Assembly (NCBI GenBank): GCA_016712375.1
Contig: JADJRE010000003.1
Span: forward strand, 153,318 to 217,317
Source: Rhodospirillales bacterium
Lineage (GTDB): Bacteria; Pseudomonadota; Alphaproteobacteria; Rhodospirillales; Defluviicoccaceae
DNA length: 64,000 bases
Reading direction: 5' to 3'
Below are positions 8,835 to 17,870 of this stretch, piece after piece. A program made the position numbers and the translations under genes. Every line of letters begins with the position of its first letter. Within the stretch, counting starts at the first letter, position 1. Below the pieces are notes generated by a model, which was given only the letters and a program-made list of their open reading frames with translations, had not been told where the DNA came from and ran no database searches.

Positions 8835-9614
8835 GTGGCGCAGTTCAATGAATGGTGCGTGGCGGTCAACGAGCCGGTGGGGAACCATCATCGCCAGGTG
8901 ATGACCGGACAGGCGGCGAACCTCGCCACCGGCATCCAGGCAACCGCCGCCATCGTGCCCTCGCATTATGCGTCGGAAGAACATGTGGCGCGCGCGCTCG
9001 CCCGGCTCGGCAAGCACGCTGCGGCGGCGCTGATCGAGGGCAAGCTCCCGACCACCAAGGCGATCCGCTCCGGCGACCTGGGCGAAATCTATGCGACCGA
9101 GTGGATCGACGCTCATAGCGGCGGTTACCGCGCGCCTATTAAGCGGCTGCGCTGGAGGGACCATCGCAACATGGCGATGCGCGGTGACGACGTGATCGGC
9201 ATCCTCCAAGACGCCCAATCACAGCGCCTTCGTTTCCTGAAAACGGAGGCGAAGAGCCGCGCCACGCTCACCCCCCAGGTCCTCACCGATGCGCGTACCG
9301 GCCTCGACAAGGACGGCGGGCTGCCCTCGGCGCACGCCCTGTCCTTCATCTCGGCGCGGTTGCTCGAACTCGACAATCTGCCGCTGGCCGATGCGATTGA
9401 TGACGCGCTGCTCAAGCACGGCATCCCGCCGAAGAACGTCCGGCACCTGCTTTTCACATTTTCCGGCAACGCGCCCGATGCGCTGCTGACCGCATCCCTT
9501 CAGGCCTATCCCGGCCCCATCAACCAATGGGGCATCGGGCTCCGCGTGCAAGGCCATGCCGACTTCATCGGCGCGGTCTATGATCGAGTGATCGCCGATG
9601 CCAACAACCCCTGA
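8835..9614 (+). CDS. hamA: HamA-like nuclease (DUF1837), Hachiman-type defence
   Basis: A 259-residue protein of the DUF1837 type found as HamA in Hachiman anti-phage systems. A PD-(D/E)xK-like core is visible: GDD around residues 117-119 in MAMRGDDVIGIL, then TEAKS with Glu138 and Lys140. An upstream GDLGEIYATEWI helix is also typical. HamA is the DNA-degrading effector held in check by its helicase partner. I chose the GTG at 8835 because GGGAGGAA precedes it at good spacing; the frame is open further upstream. It overlaps the helicase gene by 17 bases, so the two are translationally coupled. Confidence 0.75.
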   Translation: MAQFNEWCVAVNEPVGNHHRQVMTGQAANLATGIQATAAIVPSHYASEEHVARALARLGKHAAAALIEGKLPTTKAIRSGDLGEIYATEWIDAHSGGYRAPIKRLRWRDHRNMAMRGDDVIGILQDAQSQRLRFLKTEAKSRATLTPQVLTDARTGLDKDGGLPSAHALSFISARLLELDNLPLADAIDDALLKHGIPPKNVRHLLFTFSGNAPDALLTASLQAYPGPINQWGIGLRVQGHADFIGAVYDRVIADANNP

Positions 9615-12600
9615 CGCCATCGCGGCCGATATCGCCGAAGCGGCGACCGCTGGGTTCCGCGGCCGGCTGATCGCTCGCGGCCAGGCCCGCGCGATCATCT
9701 GGCGCGACGGCGCCCTCCCGCCCGACGCGCCGGCCTTCGCGCCCCAGCTCAGCTACGATCTCCACTCATACGCCTATGCACTGCTGGGCCTCGGCCTGCG
9801 CCTTCGCGAGCTTGGCGGCGACGCAGCGCAGGCGCGCACGGCATTTGAGCAGGCGGCCACGGCGCTTGAGGCGGTGATGGCCAAAGGCAACCGCCAGGAG
9901 GCCGATCGCGACTTCCATTTCGTCATGGCCGCGGCGGCCTACCATCTCGCCCATCTTTCTGCTCGGGCCTACTCCCTGCTCGCGATCGTCGAGACCGACG
10001 GGAATTTTTCCCCCGTCGAGCGGACGCTTGCGCAGTTGATGCGCCGCAATTTCGCCGCTCTACGCGCAACCGTTCTCGACTATCGGGCCTCCGGCCAGGG
10101 CAGCGACGCACGGATCGCCGCTGGCATTCAGGCTCAGCTCGATCAGGCTGAAGCCGTTGCTGTCCCACCGAAGGACGGCAACGACTTCCTCTTCGACGGG
10201 CTCGATATCGCGCTCACCGACGCCTTTATGGCCGCCATGTCGCTTTTCCTGCTCGCCCTAGAACGGGGCGAGCGTCCGCTTGTCGACCAGGCGCTGGAGC
10301 GGCTCCGCGTCAACCTCGCGATCTGCAGCGAGATGAACATGCTACCACAATGGTGGGCGCATCGCGTCGCGATCCACCTCATGTCGGATCTGTGGTCGAG
10401 CACCTTCCATGAGAGGGTCCCGCTTCAGCCTGCCGGCGGATTGGCCGCCGACTGGCCGCGACTGCGCGAACTGTTCATCGCATTGCTGCAACGTCGCGCC
10501 AAGGCGGAAATCGACCTGTGGCCATCGCAAACAGAGGCGGCCGCGCGCGCGGTCGATCAGTCCGACGACCTAGTGGTGTCGCTCCCGACGGGTGCCGGCA
10601 AGACACGCATCGCCGAACTCTGCATCCTGCGCTGCCTCGCCGGCGGCAAGCGGGTGGTCTTCGTGACCCCTCTACGCGCCTTGTCGGCGCAGACCGAAAC
10701 CACGCTGCAACGGACCTTCGGCCCGCTCGGCAAGACCATCTCGGCGCTCTACGGCAGCATCGGCGTCAGCGGCTTCGACGAGGACGCGATGCGGGAGCGC
10801 GACATTGTCGTCGCGACGCCCGAGAAGCTCGACTTCGCGCTTCGCAACGATCCCTCGCTTCTCGACGATGTTGGCCTCTTGGTGTTCGACGAAGGGCATA
10901 TGATCGGCCTCAACGAGCGCGAGGTCCGCTACGAGGTGCAGATCCAGCGGCTCCTCCGCCGCGCAGATGCGCAGGACCGCCGCATTGTCTGTCTCTCGGC
11001 GATCCTGCCCGATGGCGACCAGCTCGACGACTTCGCCGCCTGGCTGCGCCGCGATCACCCGGGCGGGCTGATCAAGAACGACTGGCGACCGACCCGGCTG
11101 CGCTTTGGCGAGGTGGTGTGGACGTCGCCGACAGCGCGGCTCAATCTGCGGGTTGGCGGCGAGCGGCCGTGGGTCCAGCGTTTCCTCACCGGCGCCGCGC
11201 CGCCCAACTGGATTCCACCCAAGCACCGCCGCACCCGCCTGTTTCCCGATGACCAGCGCGAACTCTGCCTCGCGACCGCCTGGCGCCTCGTCGAGGACGG
11301 CCAGACCGTCCTCGTCTTCTGCCCCGAGCGGCGCAGCGTGGAACCGTTCGCCGCCGTCATTGTCGATCTGCATGAGCGCGACGCCCTGCGCTCCCTGCTT
11401 GAGGCCGACCCGAACGTCCTGAACACCGCGATCGCGCTCGGCGAGGAATGGCTGGGCGCCGACAGCGCCATCCTGAAATGCCTTCGTCTCGGCGTTGCCC
11501 TGCATCACGGCGCGTTGCCTACGGCTTATCGCAAGGAGGTCGAGCGCCTGCTGCGCGAAAATGTCCTCAAGGTCACGATCTCCTCGCCGACCTTGGCACA
11601 GGGCCTCAATCTGTCGGCCACCGCCGTCGTCATGCATTCCCTTCACCGGGCCGGTGAGCGGATCGAGATCAGCGAATTCAAGAACGTCATCGGCCGCGCC
11701 GGGCGCGCGTATGTCGACGTCGAAGGGATCGTCCTCTTCCCCATGTTCGGCGACGTCGCCAAGAAACGGCGGAACTGGGAAGCGCTCATCACAGATCTCG
11801 GAACGCGCGAGATGGAAAGCGGCTTGGTGCGGCTGGTTGCGGCGCTTCTGTCGCGGATGCGCGCGCGCATCCGCGGCGACCTCAACCAGCTTGTCGAATA
11901 TGTCGTCAACAACGCCGCCGCCTGGACCTTCCCTGAGGTCGCCAACGAAAAGCCCGAGGATCGCGAACGCGCCATCGCCGACTGGGAACGTCACGTCGCG
12001 ATGCTCGACACGGCAATCCTCAGTCTCATCGGCGAAAACGACATTCCTGACGAAGAAATCGAGGCGGCGCTCGACGACATCCTTCAATCCTCGCTGTGGC
12101 ACCGCCGCCTGCAGCGGCAGGACGCGCCGCAGGTGCAGCAGGTGCTCCGGGCTGGCCTGATGTCCCGCAGCCGCCTGATCTGGAGCCAGTCAACCGCCGC
12201 CCGGCGCCGCGGCTATTTCCTCGCAGGGGTCGGGTTGACGACGGGCCACGCGCTCGACGCCATCGCCGCTGACGCCAATCTACTCCTTGTTCAGGCAAAC
12301 GGCGCCATCCTTGAGAGCGATGCCGAGGCGGCGATCGCGGCGATAACCGGCCTCGCCGAACGGGTCTTTGGCTTCTATCCATTCACGCCCGACCCGTTGC
12401 CGGCGAACTGGCGCGACATCCTGCGCTCGTGGCTGCTCGGCCAGCCGCTTGCGGCGCTGGGCACGGGCCAGCCAGCTGAGACGCTGCAATTCGTCGAAGG
12501 CGGTCTCGTCTATCGGCTGCCATGGGCGATGGAGGCGATCCGTGTTCGCGCTGCCGCCAATGGCGACACGGTCGAGGTGTTCAAGCTGGAGGATCATGAA

Positions 12601-13110
12601 CTGAGCGTTGCGGTCCCGGCCGTCGAGACTGGCACGCTGAACCGCGCAGCCTCCATCCTCATCCAGGCCGGCTTTAATTCACGCCTCGCAGCGATCAAAG
12701 TGGTGACCGACACCGGCGCGACCTTCCAGCACGGTCCAGGGATTGCGCCAGTGGGCTCAATTCCGGACGTCGTCGCCGCTTGGGGCGGATTGCTCGACTG
12801 GCCGACAGCCGAGACGAGACCGATTTGGCTGGAGTTTTCACAGAGTTTTACGCCCGCCGAGAACCGCACCTGGGCGGATCGGAGATATTGGGCCGCGGTC
12901 AACTGGCTCGGCAATCCTCCGCCCGCGGGCACACCGGTGCAGGTTCGCCATTGGGGCGGCCAACCCCGCGTGCTATCGGCCGACGGGGCAACGCTCGGCA
13001 CGGTGCAGGCCGCCCTTAATCCCGATCGCGTGGGTTTGCTGAGGGCCACGGTAGCCAATGATCCTGGCAAGATCGATATCGTCTATTTGGGACCAGCCGA
13101 CATCGGCTAA
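9598..13110 (+). CDS. hamB: HamB-like DEAD/DEAH helicase, Hachiman-type defence
   Basis: A 1170-residue superfamily 2 helicase. Residues 1-300 are a helical region. Motif I is LPTGAGKT (about 329-336), motif II is DEGH (431-434), motif III CLSAILP follows, and the C-terminal RecA domain has ISSPTLAQGLNLSA and VIGRAGRA (about 697-704, motif VI). About 450 residues follow the helicase core. The pairing and 17-base overlap with the DUF1837 nuclease match Hachiman, in which HamB senses damaged or foreign DNA and releases HamA. The frame is intact over 3.5 kb. A different DUF1837-helicase family is possible, but the two-gene architecture favours Hachiman. Confidence 0.78.
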   Translation: MPTTPDAIAADIAEAATAGFRGRLIARGQARAIIWRDGALPPDAPAFAPQLSYDLHSYAYALLGLGLRLRELGGDAAQARTAFEQAATALEAVMAKGNRQEADRDFHFVMAAAAYHLAHLSARAYSLLAIVETDGNFSPVERTLAQLMRRNFAALRATVLDYRASGQGSDARIAAGIQAQLDQAEAVAVPPKDGNDFLFDGLDIALTDAFMAAMSLFLLALERGERPLVDQALERLRVNLAICSEMNMLPQWWAHRVAIHLMSDLWSSTFHERVPLQPAGGLAADWPRLRELFIALLQRRAKAEIDLWPSQTEAAARAVDQSDDLVVSLPTGAGKTRIAELCILRCLAGGKRVVFVTPLRALSAQTETTLQRTFGPLGKTISALYGSIGVSGFDEDAMRERDIVVATPEKLDFALRNDPSLLDDVGLLVFDEGHMIGLNEREVRYEVQIQRLLRRADAQDRRIVCLSAILPDGDQLDDFAAWLRRDHPGGLIKNDWRPTRLRFGEVVWTSPTARLNLRVGGERPWVQRFLTGAAPPNWIPPKHRRTRLFPDDQRELCLATAWRLVEDGQTVLVFCPERRSVEPFAAVIVDLHERDALRSLLEADPNVLNTAIALGEEWLGADSAILKCLRLGVALHHGALPTAYRKEVERLLRENVLKVTISSPTLAQGLNLSATAVVMHSLHRAGERIEISEFKNVIGRAGRAYVDVEGIVLFPMFGDVAKKRRNWEALITDLGTREMESGLVRLVAALLSRMRARIRGDLNQLVEYVVNNAAAWTFPEVANEKPEDRERAIADWERHVAMLDTAILSLIGENDIPDEEIEAALDDILQSSLWHRRLQRQDAPQVQQVLRAGLMSRSRLIWSQSTAARRRGYFLAGVGLTTGHALDAIAADANLLLVQANGAILESDAEAAIAAITGLAERVFGFYPFTPDPLPANWRDILRSWLLGQPLAALGTGQPAETLQFVEGGLVYRLPWAMEAIRVRAAANGDTVEVFKLEDHELSVAVPAVETGTLNRAASILIQAGFNSRLAAIKVVTDTGATFQHGPGIAPVGSIPDVVAAWGGLLDWPTAETRPIWLEFSQSFTPAENRTWADRRYWAAVNWLGNPPPAGTPVQVRHWGGQPRVLSADGATLGTVQAALNPDRVGLLRATVANDPGKIDIVYLGPADIG

Positions 13111-13275
13111 TCGACGCGTTTGGGCGGCTTGCGAATGAAGCCCTTTCCGGCAGGAATGATCTGTCCGTTCGGTAATGGTCCGCTGCTCGGCAAGCGAATG
13201 AGGCTCATTGTCCCAGCCCGCGGCTTGCAGTTTGGGCACGACATATTTTCGGCAAGTGTCAGCTTCGCCGGACAA
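13107..13275 (-). pseudogene. 5' remnant of type I restriction subunit hsdR
   Basis: Reads MSGEADTCRKYVVPKLQAAG, then NEPHSLAEQRTIT, and after a frameshift near 13175, NGQIIPAGKGFIRKPPKRVD. This is the N-terminus of the HsdR (EcoEI-type) motor/nuclease subunit of type I restriction systems. Only about 55 of over 700 residues remain; the fragment ends exactly where hamB stops. No hsdS or hsdM is present in the window. Confidence 0.75.
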
Positions 13276-13396
13276 GAAAGCCCTGACTGCCGTGTTGTGA
13301 AGGTACAGCGATAGCGCCTAATACCCACTGGGCCAGACCTTCTGGGGACTGAGCGACCGTTCTTTCAGAACCCGGACGTTATAGAAAATCAAGGCA

Positions 13397-14353
13397 TCAC
13401 CACGCGACTTCCTTGAATGGATTGCGCTCGAGTTTGGCGGCGCGAATTTTTGCACGCAGCATCGCCATTAGATCGTAATCTCGGTTTAAAACGTCCACGA
13501 CCTCGCGCAGGGTACAGAGCACTATTACGCGCTGTTGCAGAAAATCTCTGCACATATTCAGGGCGGCAGGCGTGAAATCAGAGCTAGAAATAAGTATCCC
13601 TCCGACGCTACTTCGCACAAGTATCCTATTGATGTGCGGAGAGACCTCAGTCGGCCCGAGCGGATCCTCCCACCATTTCATTTCAACCAAAAACAGATGC
13701 GTGTCGATTTCGACCACGCCATCTATCTGCTCCTCGACACCGCCATGTCCGCCTTTTCGACGGAAATCCTCGGCGATGAGGGCGTCATAAGCTCGAAACA
13801 TGCTGTTTAAAACACCTTCCAGGGCCTTCCCGCGTCGATGTGGGTTAGTCTCGGCAAACAACGCGAACAGCCCCTTTTTAGCCGCCGCAATCTTCTCCTG
13901 ACGTTCACGGATTACCCTGAGCTTTTCCTGCTGCTCAGTGCGACGCGCCTCCACTGCCAGGTCACGCTCCCGACTGATCCGAGTGAAGCTGTCTTTGACG
14001 TTGACGATGCGGCAGACTTCGGCAACCAAACCCTTTGCCTTCATCACCTCGTTATCGTAGCAACGGCTGAAATCCTCAAATCCAGTGACTCGCTTTAGGA
14101 GCTCGCGCCGCGCGGCAAGCAGTGCATCGCCCCCTTCGTTCATCCGCGTCAGAATAGTCCGCGCCGACTCGTGTTTTCGGACGCTCTGCCTGTCTGTCTT
14201 AAGCTGCTTTTCAATGTCAGAAGTAAACTCCGGCGGAACACCGGCACCACGGAAAAATAGGATGAGATCCATTTTAGACTTACATAGAGCCGGAATCGCA
14301 TCGACAAGAAGGGCAAACAGCTCTGGAGGATACTGGAAGATAGCGCCGCTCAT
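13397..14353 (-). CDS. Mrr-like restriction endonuclease with coiled-coil N-terminus
   Basis: A 318-residue protein. Residues about 60-165 are charged and helical, with a run around RTEQQEKLRVIRERQEKIAA typical of coiled coil. The C-terminal half has an Mrr-type PD-(D/E)xK core: GGVEEQIDGVVEID, then LFLVEMKWW, with Asp, Glu and Lys in the expected D-ExK spacing, followed by GGILISSSDFTPAAL. It is likely a DNA endonuclease that works alone. The start ATG overlaps the upstream resolvase stop by 4 bases (ATGA), so they are translationally coupled. Base composition is visibly less GC-rich than the flanks, suggesting transfer. Confidence 0.7.
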   Translation of the reverse strand: MSGAIFQYPPELFALLVDAIPALCKSKMDLILFFRGAGVPPEFTSDIEKQLKTDRQSVRKHESARTILTRMNEGGDALLAARRELLKRVTGFEDFSRCYDNEVMKAKGLVAEVCRIVNVKDSFTRISRERDLAVEARRTEQQEKLRVIRERQEKIAAAKKGLFALFAETNPHRRGKALEGVLNSMFRAYDALIAEDFRRKGGHGGVEEQIDGVVEIDTHLFLVEMKWWEDPLGPTEVSPHINRILVRSSVGGILISSSDFTPAALNMCRDFLQQRVIVLCTLREVVDVLNRDYDLMAMLRAKIRAAKLERNPFKEVAW

Positions 14354-14898
14354 GACGTCAACCTTGAAATCGTCCAGCCGCTGACGTTGTAGCTGCGCCC
14401 GATCTCGGCCAACGTCTCCTCGCCGCGCTCACGCCTGGCAACCGCCTCGCGCCTCTGATGATCGGTAAGCTTCGGTTTGCGGCCCAGCTTCACCCCTCGC
14501 GCCTTGGCGCGCTCCCGGCCCTCGCCGGTGCGCGCCCGGATCAGCTCGCGCTCGAACTCTGCGAGGCCGCCCAGCACGGTAAGCATCAACCGCCCGTGCG
14601 CCGTCATCGTATCGGCCCATGTGTCGCCAAGGGATCGGAATCCGGCTCCCTTGTTGGTGATCGCGGCGAGGGTGTTGAGAAGGTCGCGGGTCGAGCGGGC
14701 CAGCCGGTCGAGTCGTGTCACGGCGAGCACGTCGCCAGGGGCAAGCGTCTCGAGCAACCGGCGAAGCTGCGCTCGGTCGGTCTTGGCACCGCTCGCCACC
14801 TCCTGGAACACCTTCGCCGCTCCGGCGGCTGTCAACGCGGCAACCTGCGCCGCGACGCTCTGGCCGTCCGTCGATACTCTCGCGTAGCCGTAAATCAT
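14350..14898 (-). CDS. Serine resolvase/invertase
   Basis: Small serine recombinase: MIYGYARVSTDGQ at the N-terminus, VTRLDRLARSTRDL, GLAEFERELIRART, GRKPKLTDHQRREA, and a C-terminal helix-turn-helix (LAEIGRSYNVSGWTISRL). I start at the ATG (14898); a GTG 15 bases upstream is also open. Its stop overlaps the nuclease start. Inverted copies of a 10-mer lie directly upstream (14918-14970), probably its recombination site. Confidence 0.88.
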   Translation of the reverse strand: MIYGYARVSTDGQSVAAQVAALTAAGAAKVFQEVASGAKTDRAQLRRLLETLAPGDVLAVTRLDRLARSTRDLLNTLAAITNKGAGFRSLGDTWADTMTAHGRLMLTVLGGLAEFERELIRARTGEGRERAKARGVKLGRKPKLTDHQRREAVARRERGEETLAEIGRSYNVSGWTISRLTS

Positions 14899-14908
14899 GC
14901 CCGCATTA

Positions 14909-14984
14909 TGCACATATATTCTGCACAGGAAAAGGGCCCTGAATTCAGCGGCTTAGATTTTGTGCAGAATTCTTGATTTCTGCA
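14909..14984. repeat. Candidate res site upstream of the second resolvase
   Basis: ATTCTGCACA at 14918-14927 is the exact inverted copy of TGTGCAGAAT at 14961-14970. Around them are further half-matches (TGCACATATATTCTGCA from 14909 and a TTTCTGCA at 14977-14984). This AT-rich patch is unlike the flanking sequence and lies at the resolvase 5' end. From 14985 to 15130 no gene is apparent. Confidence 0.5.
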
Positions 14985-15130
14985 GTGCGCCCCGATGGCG
15001 CGTATCATGAGTGGAGGAAGGTTCCAGCCCCCGTGGGCCCGAGTCGCCGGCTTTCCGGGGTCCAGTGTGGTCAGGCGCTCGGCCGAGATTTCACCACGGC
15101 CACCATCGCCACCGCCGCGTCGGTCGTTGA

Positions 15131-16589
15131 TCAGTCAGTGGCGACGCCGCCTGCGTTTTCGCAAGCGTTTGCCTCTGTCTCTCGCCCCAACTGCCTCAAG
15201 CAGGCTGCAGCCGCCCGGAGGCTGCCACCGAGGCTCTCGTGGTCGACGCGGCCGTGCACGTCGCCCTGCTCTTTCGCCGCCACCGCGCGCTCGAACCACG
15301 GCTGCGCGTCCGCGAACCGGCCGATCTCAGAAAGAGCACGGCCGATCGCCTCCCCATTTTCGGGCGAGAGTTCGGCGTCTGCGCTGCGCCAATGCGCGAA
15401 ATCGGGTCCAAACGCCAGCAGCTTCGCCGAGAGGTCAGCACGATTCGGATGGTTCGCCACCTCCAGGGCAATCGTCACCATTCGCGCGGCCTGGGCAGCG
15501 GCGACCGATTTGATTGACGCGGCGCTGTGCTCCGAGCTTGGCTCATCCTGCAGGAACGCGGCGAAGAGCTGGTGCATCCACAGCTCGGCGCCGTCCTGCA
15601 TCACATGGCGATCCAGACACGTATCGAGACGGCGCTGAAATTCGCCTTCGCTCCACCCGACCGCCGTCGTGAGACAAAACTGCAGTTCGTCGCGCGGGAT
15701 GCGCTGCGGGGTGAACTGCGCCGCCGCACGCAGCAGCAGCTGCACCGGAGGCTCGAGTTGGTTGAAAACGCCACAGAAACTCTGCTGCGCTTCCTCGGTC
15801 AGGGTGAGGACCGCAGCATCGAGACGGCCACGCCGTGCCTCATGAGCCAGCGTCGCCGCGGCCGGCACGATCTGTACCGGAAGTCCGCCGGCGAGCCTCG
15901 CCAGCTCCGCCCCGAAACGATCCGATACGGTCTCTCCCGCGATTGCCGTGGTTAGGTCGATGCAGGCTTGCGCCGACAGGGGCGGCACCTCAATGGCCTC
16001 CCACCCAGCGTGCCAACGATCAAGCGTGGTGGTCACCAGCACGTGGCATGGCATCCCGGCCGGCGGAAGCCAGGCGAGCACGGTGTCCACGTCCTGCACG
16101 TTGTCATAGATCAGCAGCGTCGGCGCGGCGCCGAGCGCTGCCAGAGTACGAAAGCCCTGGTCTTCGAGGGATTTGTGCGGTGGCACGTCCAGACCGAGGA
16201 CGATCTGGCCCAGTCTGGCCAGATCGACCGCGATCGACTGCCGGCCGGCGTCGACGAAAAACCTCCACCGCATAAGCCTCATGCCGACGGGCGAACTCGC
16301 GCGCCAGTTCGCTCTTGCCGACGCCCGGCTGACCATGCAGGACGACCACGGCCTCCTGCGACAGATCGCTCAACTTTGCGCCGATCGCCGGCAGGATTTC
16401 TTCCCGGCCGACGAAAGGCAGGTTGCGGCGCGACGGGATCGTCCCCCGGAACGGCAGGATGTTCGGCGGCGATGTGTTGTGGATGATGAACTGGTTGCCG
16501 CCGAAGATGTCACCGCCGCCGGTGTTGACCGTTCCACCGGAAACAACGACGCCGCCTCTGCGGCCGCCGGCGACGGCGGGCGGGCTCAT
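15131..16589 (-). pseudogene. STAND (NB-ARC-like) NTPase, frameshifted
   Basis: Two frames join near 16258, at a run of five A/T bases, to give about 485 residues. The N-terminus carries a Gly-rich motif (GGTVNTGGGDIFGGNQ, about residues 18-33). Then come FVGREEIL, Walker A GQPGVGKSE (about 86-94), and in the second frame FFVDAGRQSIAVDLARLG and TLLIYDNVQDVDTVLAWLP (Walker B). A winged-helix-like region and a C-terminal repeat like a TPR follow (EIGRFADAQPWFERAVAAKE). Such proteins are signal-transducing ATPases in immunity. The start is ATG 16589. The small gene just upstream shares the Gly-rich motif. Confidence 0.7.
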
Positions 16590-16610
16590 GCCCGGGCTCG
16601 CCGCACGGAC

Positions 16611-17004
16611 CTACTCGCCCTTCAGCTTGCCGAGGACGTACTCGGTGGCCGGTCCAGCGATCGCGCCCAGCACCGGTGAGGTGAACGCGCCGACCACGGC
16701 GCCGGCAGCAGACAGGATCAGACCGACGAAGCCCTCGACCAGCTTGGCGACGATCCGATCGCTGGCGCCACTGCCCTTGGCCGCCTCCTGCTTCAGCGCG
16801 ACCAGTTTGCCCTCGGCGTCGGCACGCTGCCCGACCGGCGCGGCGCGCAGCGCCTCGACGAGCGGCTGCAGCGCCTTCTCGAGGTCGGCGACGGATGGAG
16901 CACCGATGATCTTGTCACCGCCGAAGATGTCACCGCCGCATGCCGCGGCCGTATCGCAAAGACTCCGGCCCCGGCCGGCCTCCTCCCGCGTGAGAAGGGG
17001 TCAT
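16611..17004 (-). CDS. Small hydrophobic protein sharing a GGDIFGGD motif with the STAND NTPase
   Basis: Reads GGDIFGGDKIIGAPSVADL, then a charged helix (RADAEGKLVALKQEAAKG), then a long Ala/Gly-rich hydrophobic stretch (VEGFVGLILSAAGAVVGAF, SPVLGAIAGPATEYVL) ending KLKGE at 16611. No start codon lies in this frame upstream of the motif; an ATG at 17004 in another frame (MTPSHAGGGRP) would need one frameshift near 16960. It ends 22 bases before the NTPase start on the same strand. It may be a membrane-acting partner of that NTPase. I do not recognise a named family. Confidence 0.5.
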
Positions 17005-17059
17005 CTCCTGGCCGAGACGACACGCCCGGGGCGTCCTGGCGCCTAAGAGCATCGAGCCC

Positions 17060-17259
17060 TTAATCGGACGCATATCCTGCGGCGACAAGGTAGTTTCGGC
17101 ATTCGTCTGGGCTGTAGAGGTCGCGGATGTTGCCGACGGCGCGCCACAGGGCGTCGATGGTTCTGGCGCCGATGCGTCGGAGATGGCCTTTGAGTTTGGC
17201 GAAGGCCATTTCGATCGGGTTCAGGTCGGGGCTGTAGGGCGGCAGGAAGAGGAACTAGG
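17060..17259 (-). pseudogene. IS630 family transposase C-terminal remnant
   Basis: Sixty-five residues: FLFLPPYSPDLNPIEMAFAK, LKGHLRRIGARTIDALWRAV and a tail ending AAGYASD. PPYSPDLNPIE carries the last catalytic acidic residue of IS630/Tc1 DDE transposases. A stop codon directly precedes the fragment at about 17260, where the AT-rich island begins, so the rest has been lost at that junction. Confidence 0.85.
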
Positions 17260-17262
17260 CGA

Positions 17263-17870
17263 TCAGTTACCATCCTTGGTATCAAGTCCCTTTATCTGAA
17301 AACTTTGCGCTATTCTCGCATCCGGTTCTCCCCTTATTTCGCTTCTAATGCGATGCGCTTCCTTAAAATCAATATCGTCCGGTTCTGTTCCTCGTGCCTT
17401 TAACAACTGAAATGATTCCTCAAGGCTCCTCAGTGTGTAAACTAAGTCATCATCGCCCATATCCGGCCAGTCGACGACTCGCGCCTTCTGTGCAATATGT
17501 TGGTACGAACCCAGGAGGAACTTGTGCTCCTCCGCGTGTACATCAAACTTATAATAATTATTCATGACGCTTAAATATACCGCAATCAACGTCGCCACTA
17601 TCGACGCAACCGTAAACAACACAGCAAAATCGTGATGCACGTTTGCCCAAACAGCTTTTCCTGCTGCGAAATTAAAAACAACAGCAAGACCGATAAAATA
17701 CTTCCAAGCGACGAAATAATCTCACCCTTGAAATACCGCGCAGCCTGATGTCCATTGCGCTTTTGTGCGTTCCGATGCGCGAACGCATTTATACGAGCAC
17801 GGATCCAAATATTTTTTACACGCTCGCGAACGGCATTTCCAACTGCCACCGCCACCTCATCCGACGGCAT
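17263..17870 (-). CDS. SLATT-domain two-transmembrane effector, frameshifted
   Basis: The first frame from ATG 17870 reads IWIRARINAFAHRNAQKRNG, then a hydrophobic segment, GSILSVLLLFL. At a five-T run near 17668 the frame changes and continues NFAAGKAVWANVHHDFAVLF, TVASIVATLIAVYLSVMNNY (second transmembrane helix), HAEEHKFLLGSYQHIAQKAR and DDDLVYTLRSLEESFQ. A basic N-terminus, two membrane helices and a helical tail starting with an alternating His/Glu region are the SLATT arrangement. SLATT proteins are predicted pore-forming effectors of nucleotide-signal defence systems. It overlaps the HIT-domain gene upstream by 14 bases. Confidence 0.65.

Noticed and set aside
17640..17690. Programmed ribosomal frameshift in the SLATT gene at the T run
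   Set aside because: Only five T residues and no clear slippery heptamer or downstream structure; a sequence indel is more likely given the many others in the window.
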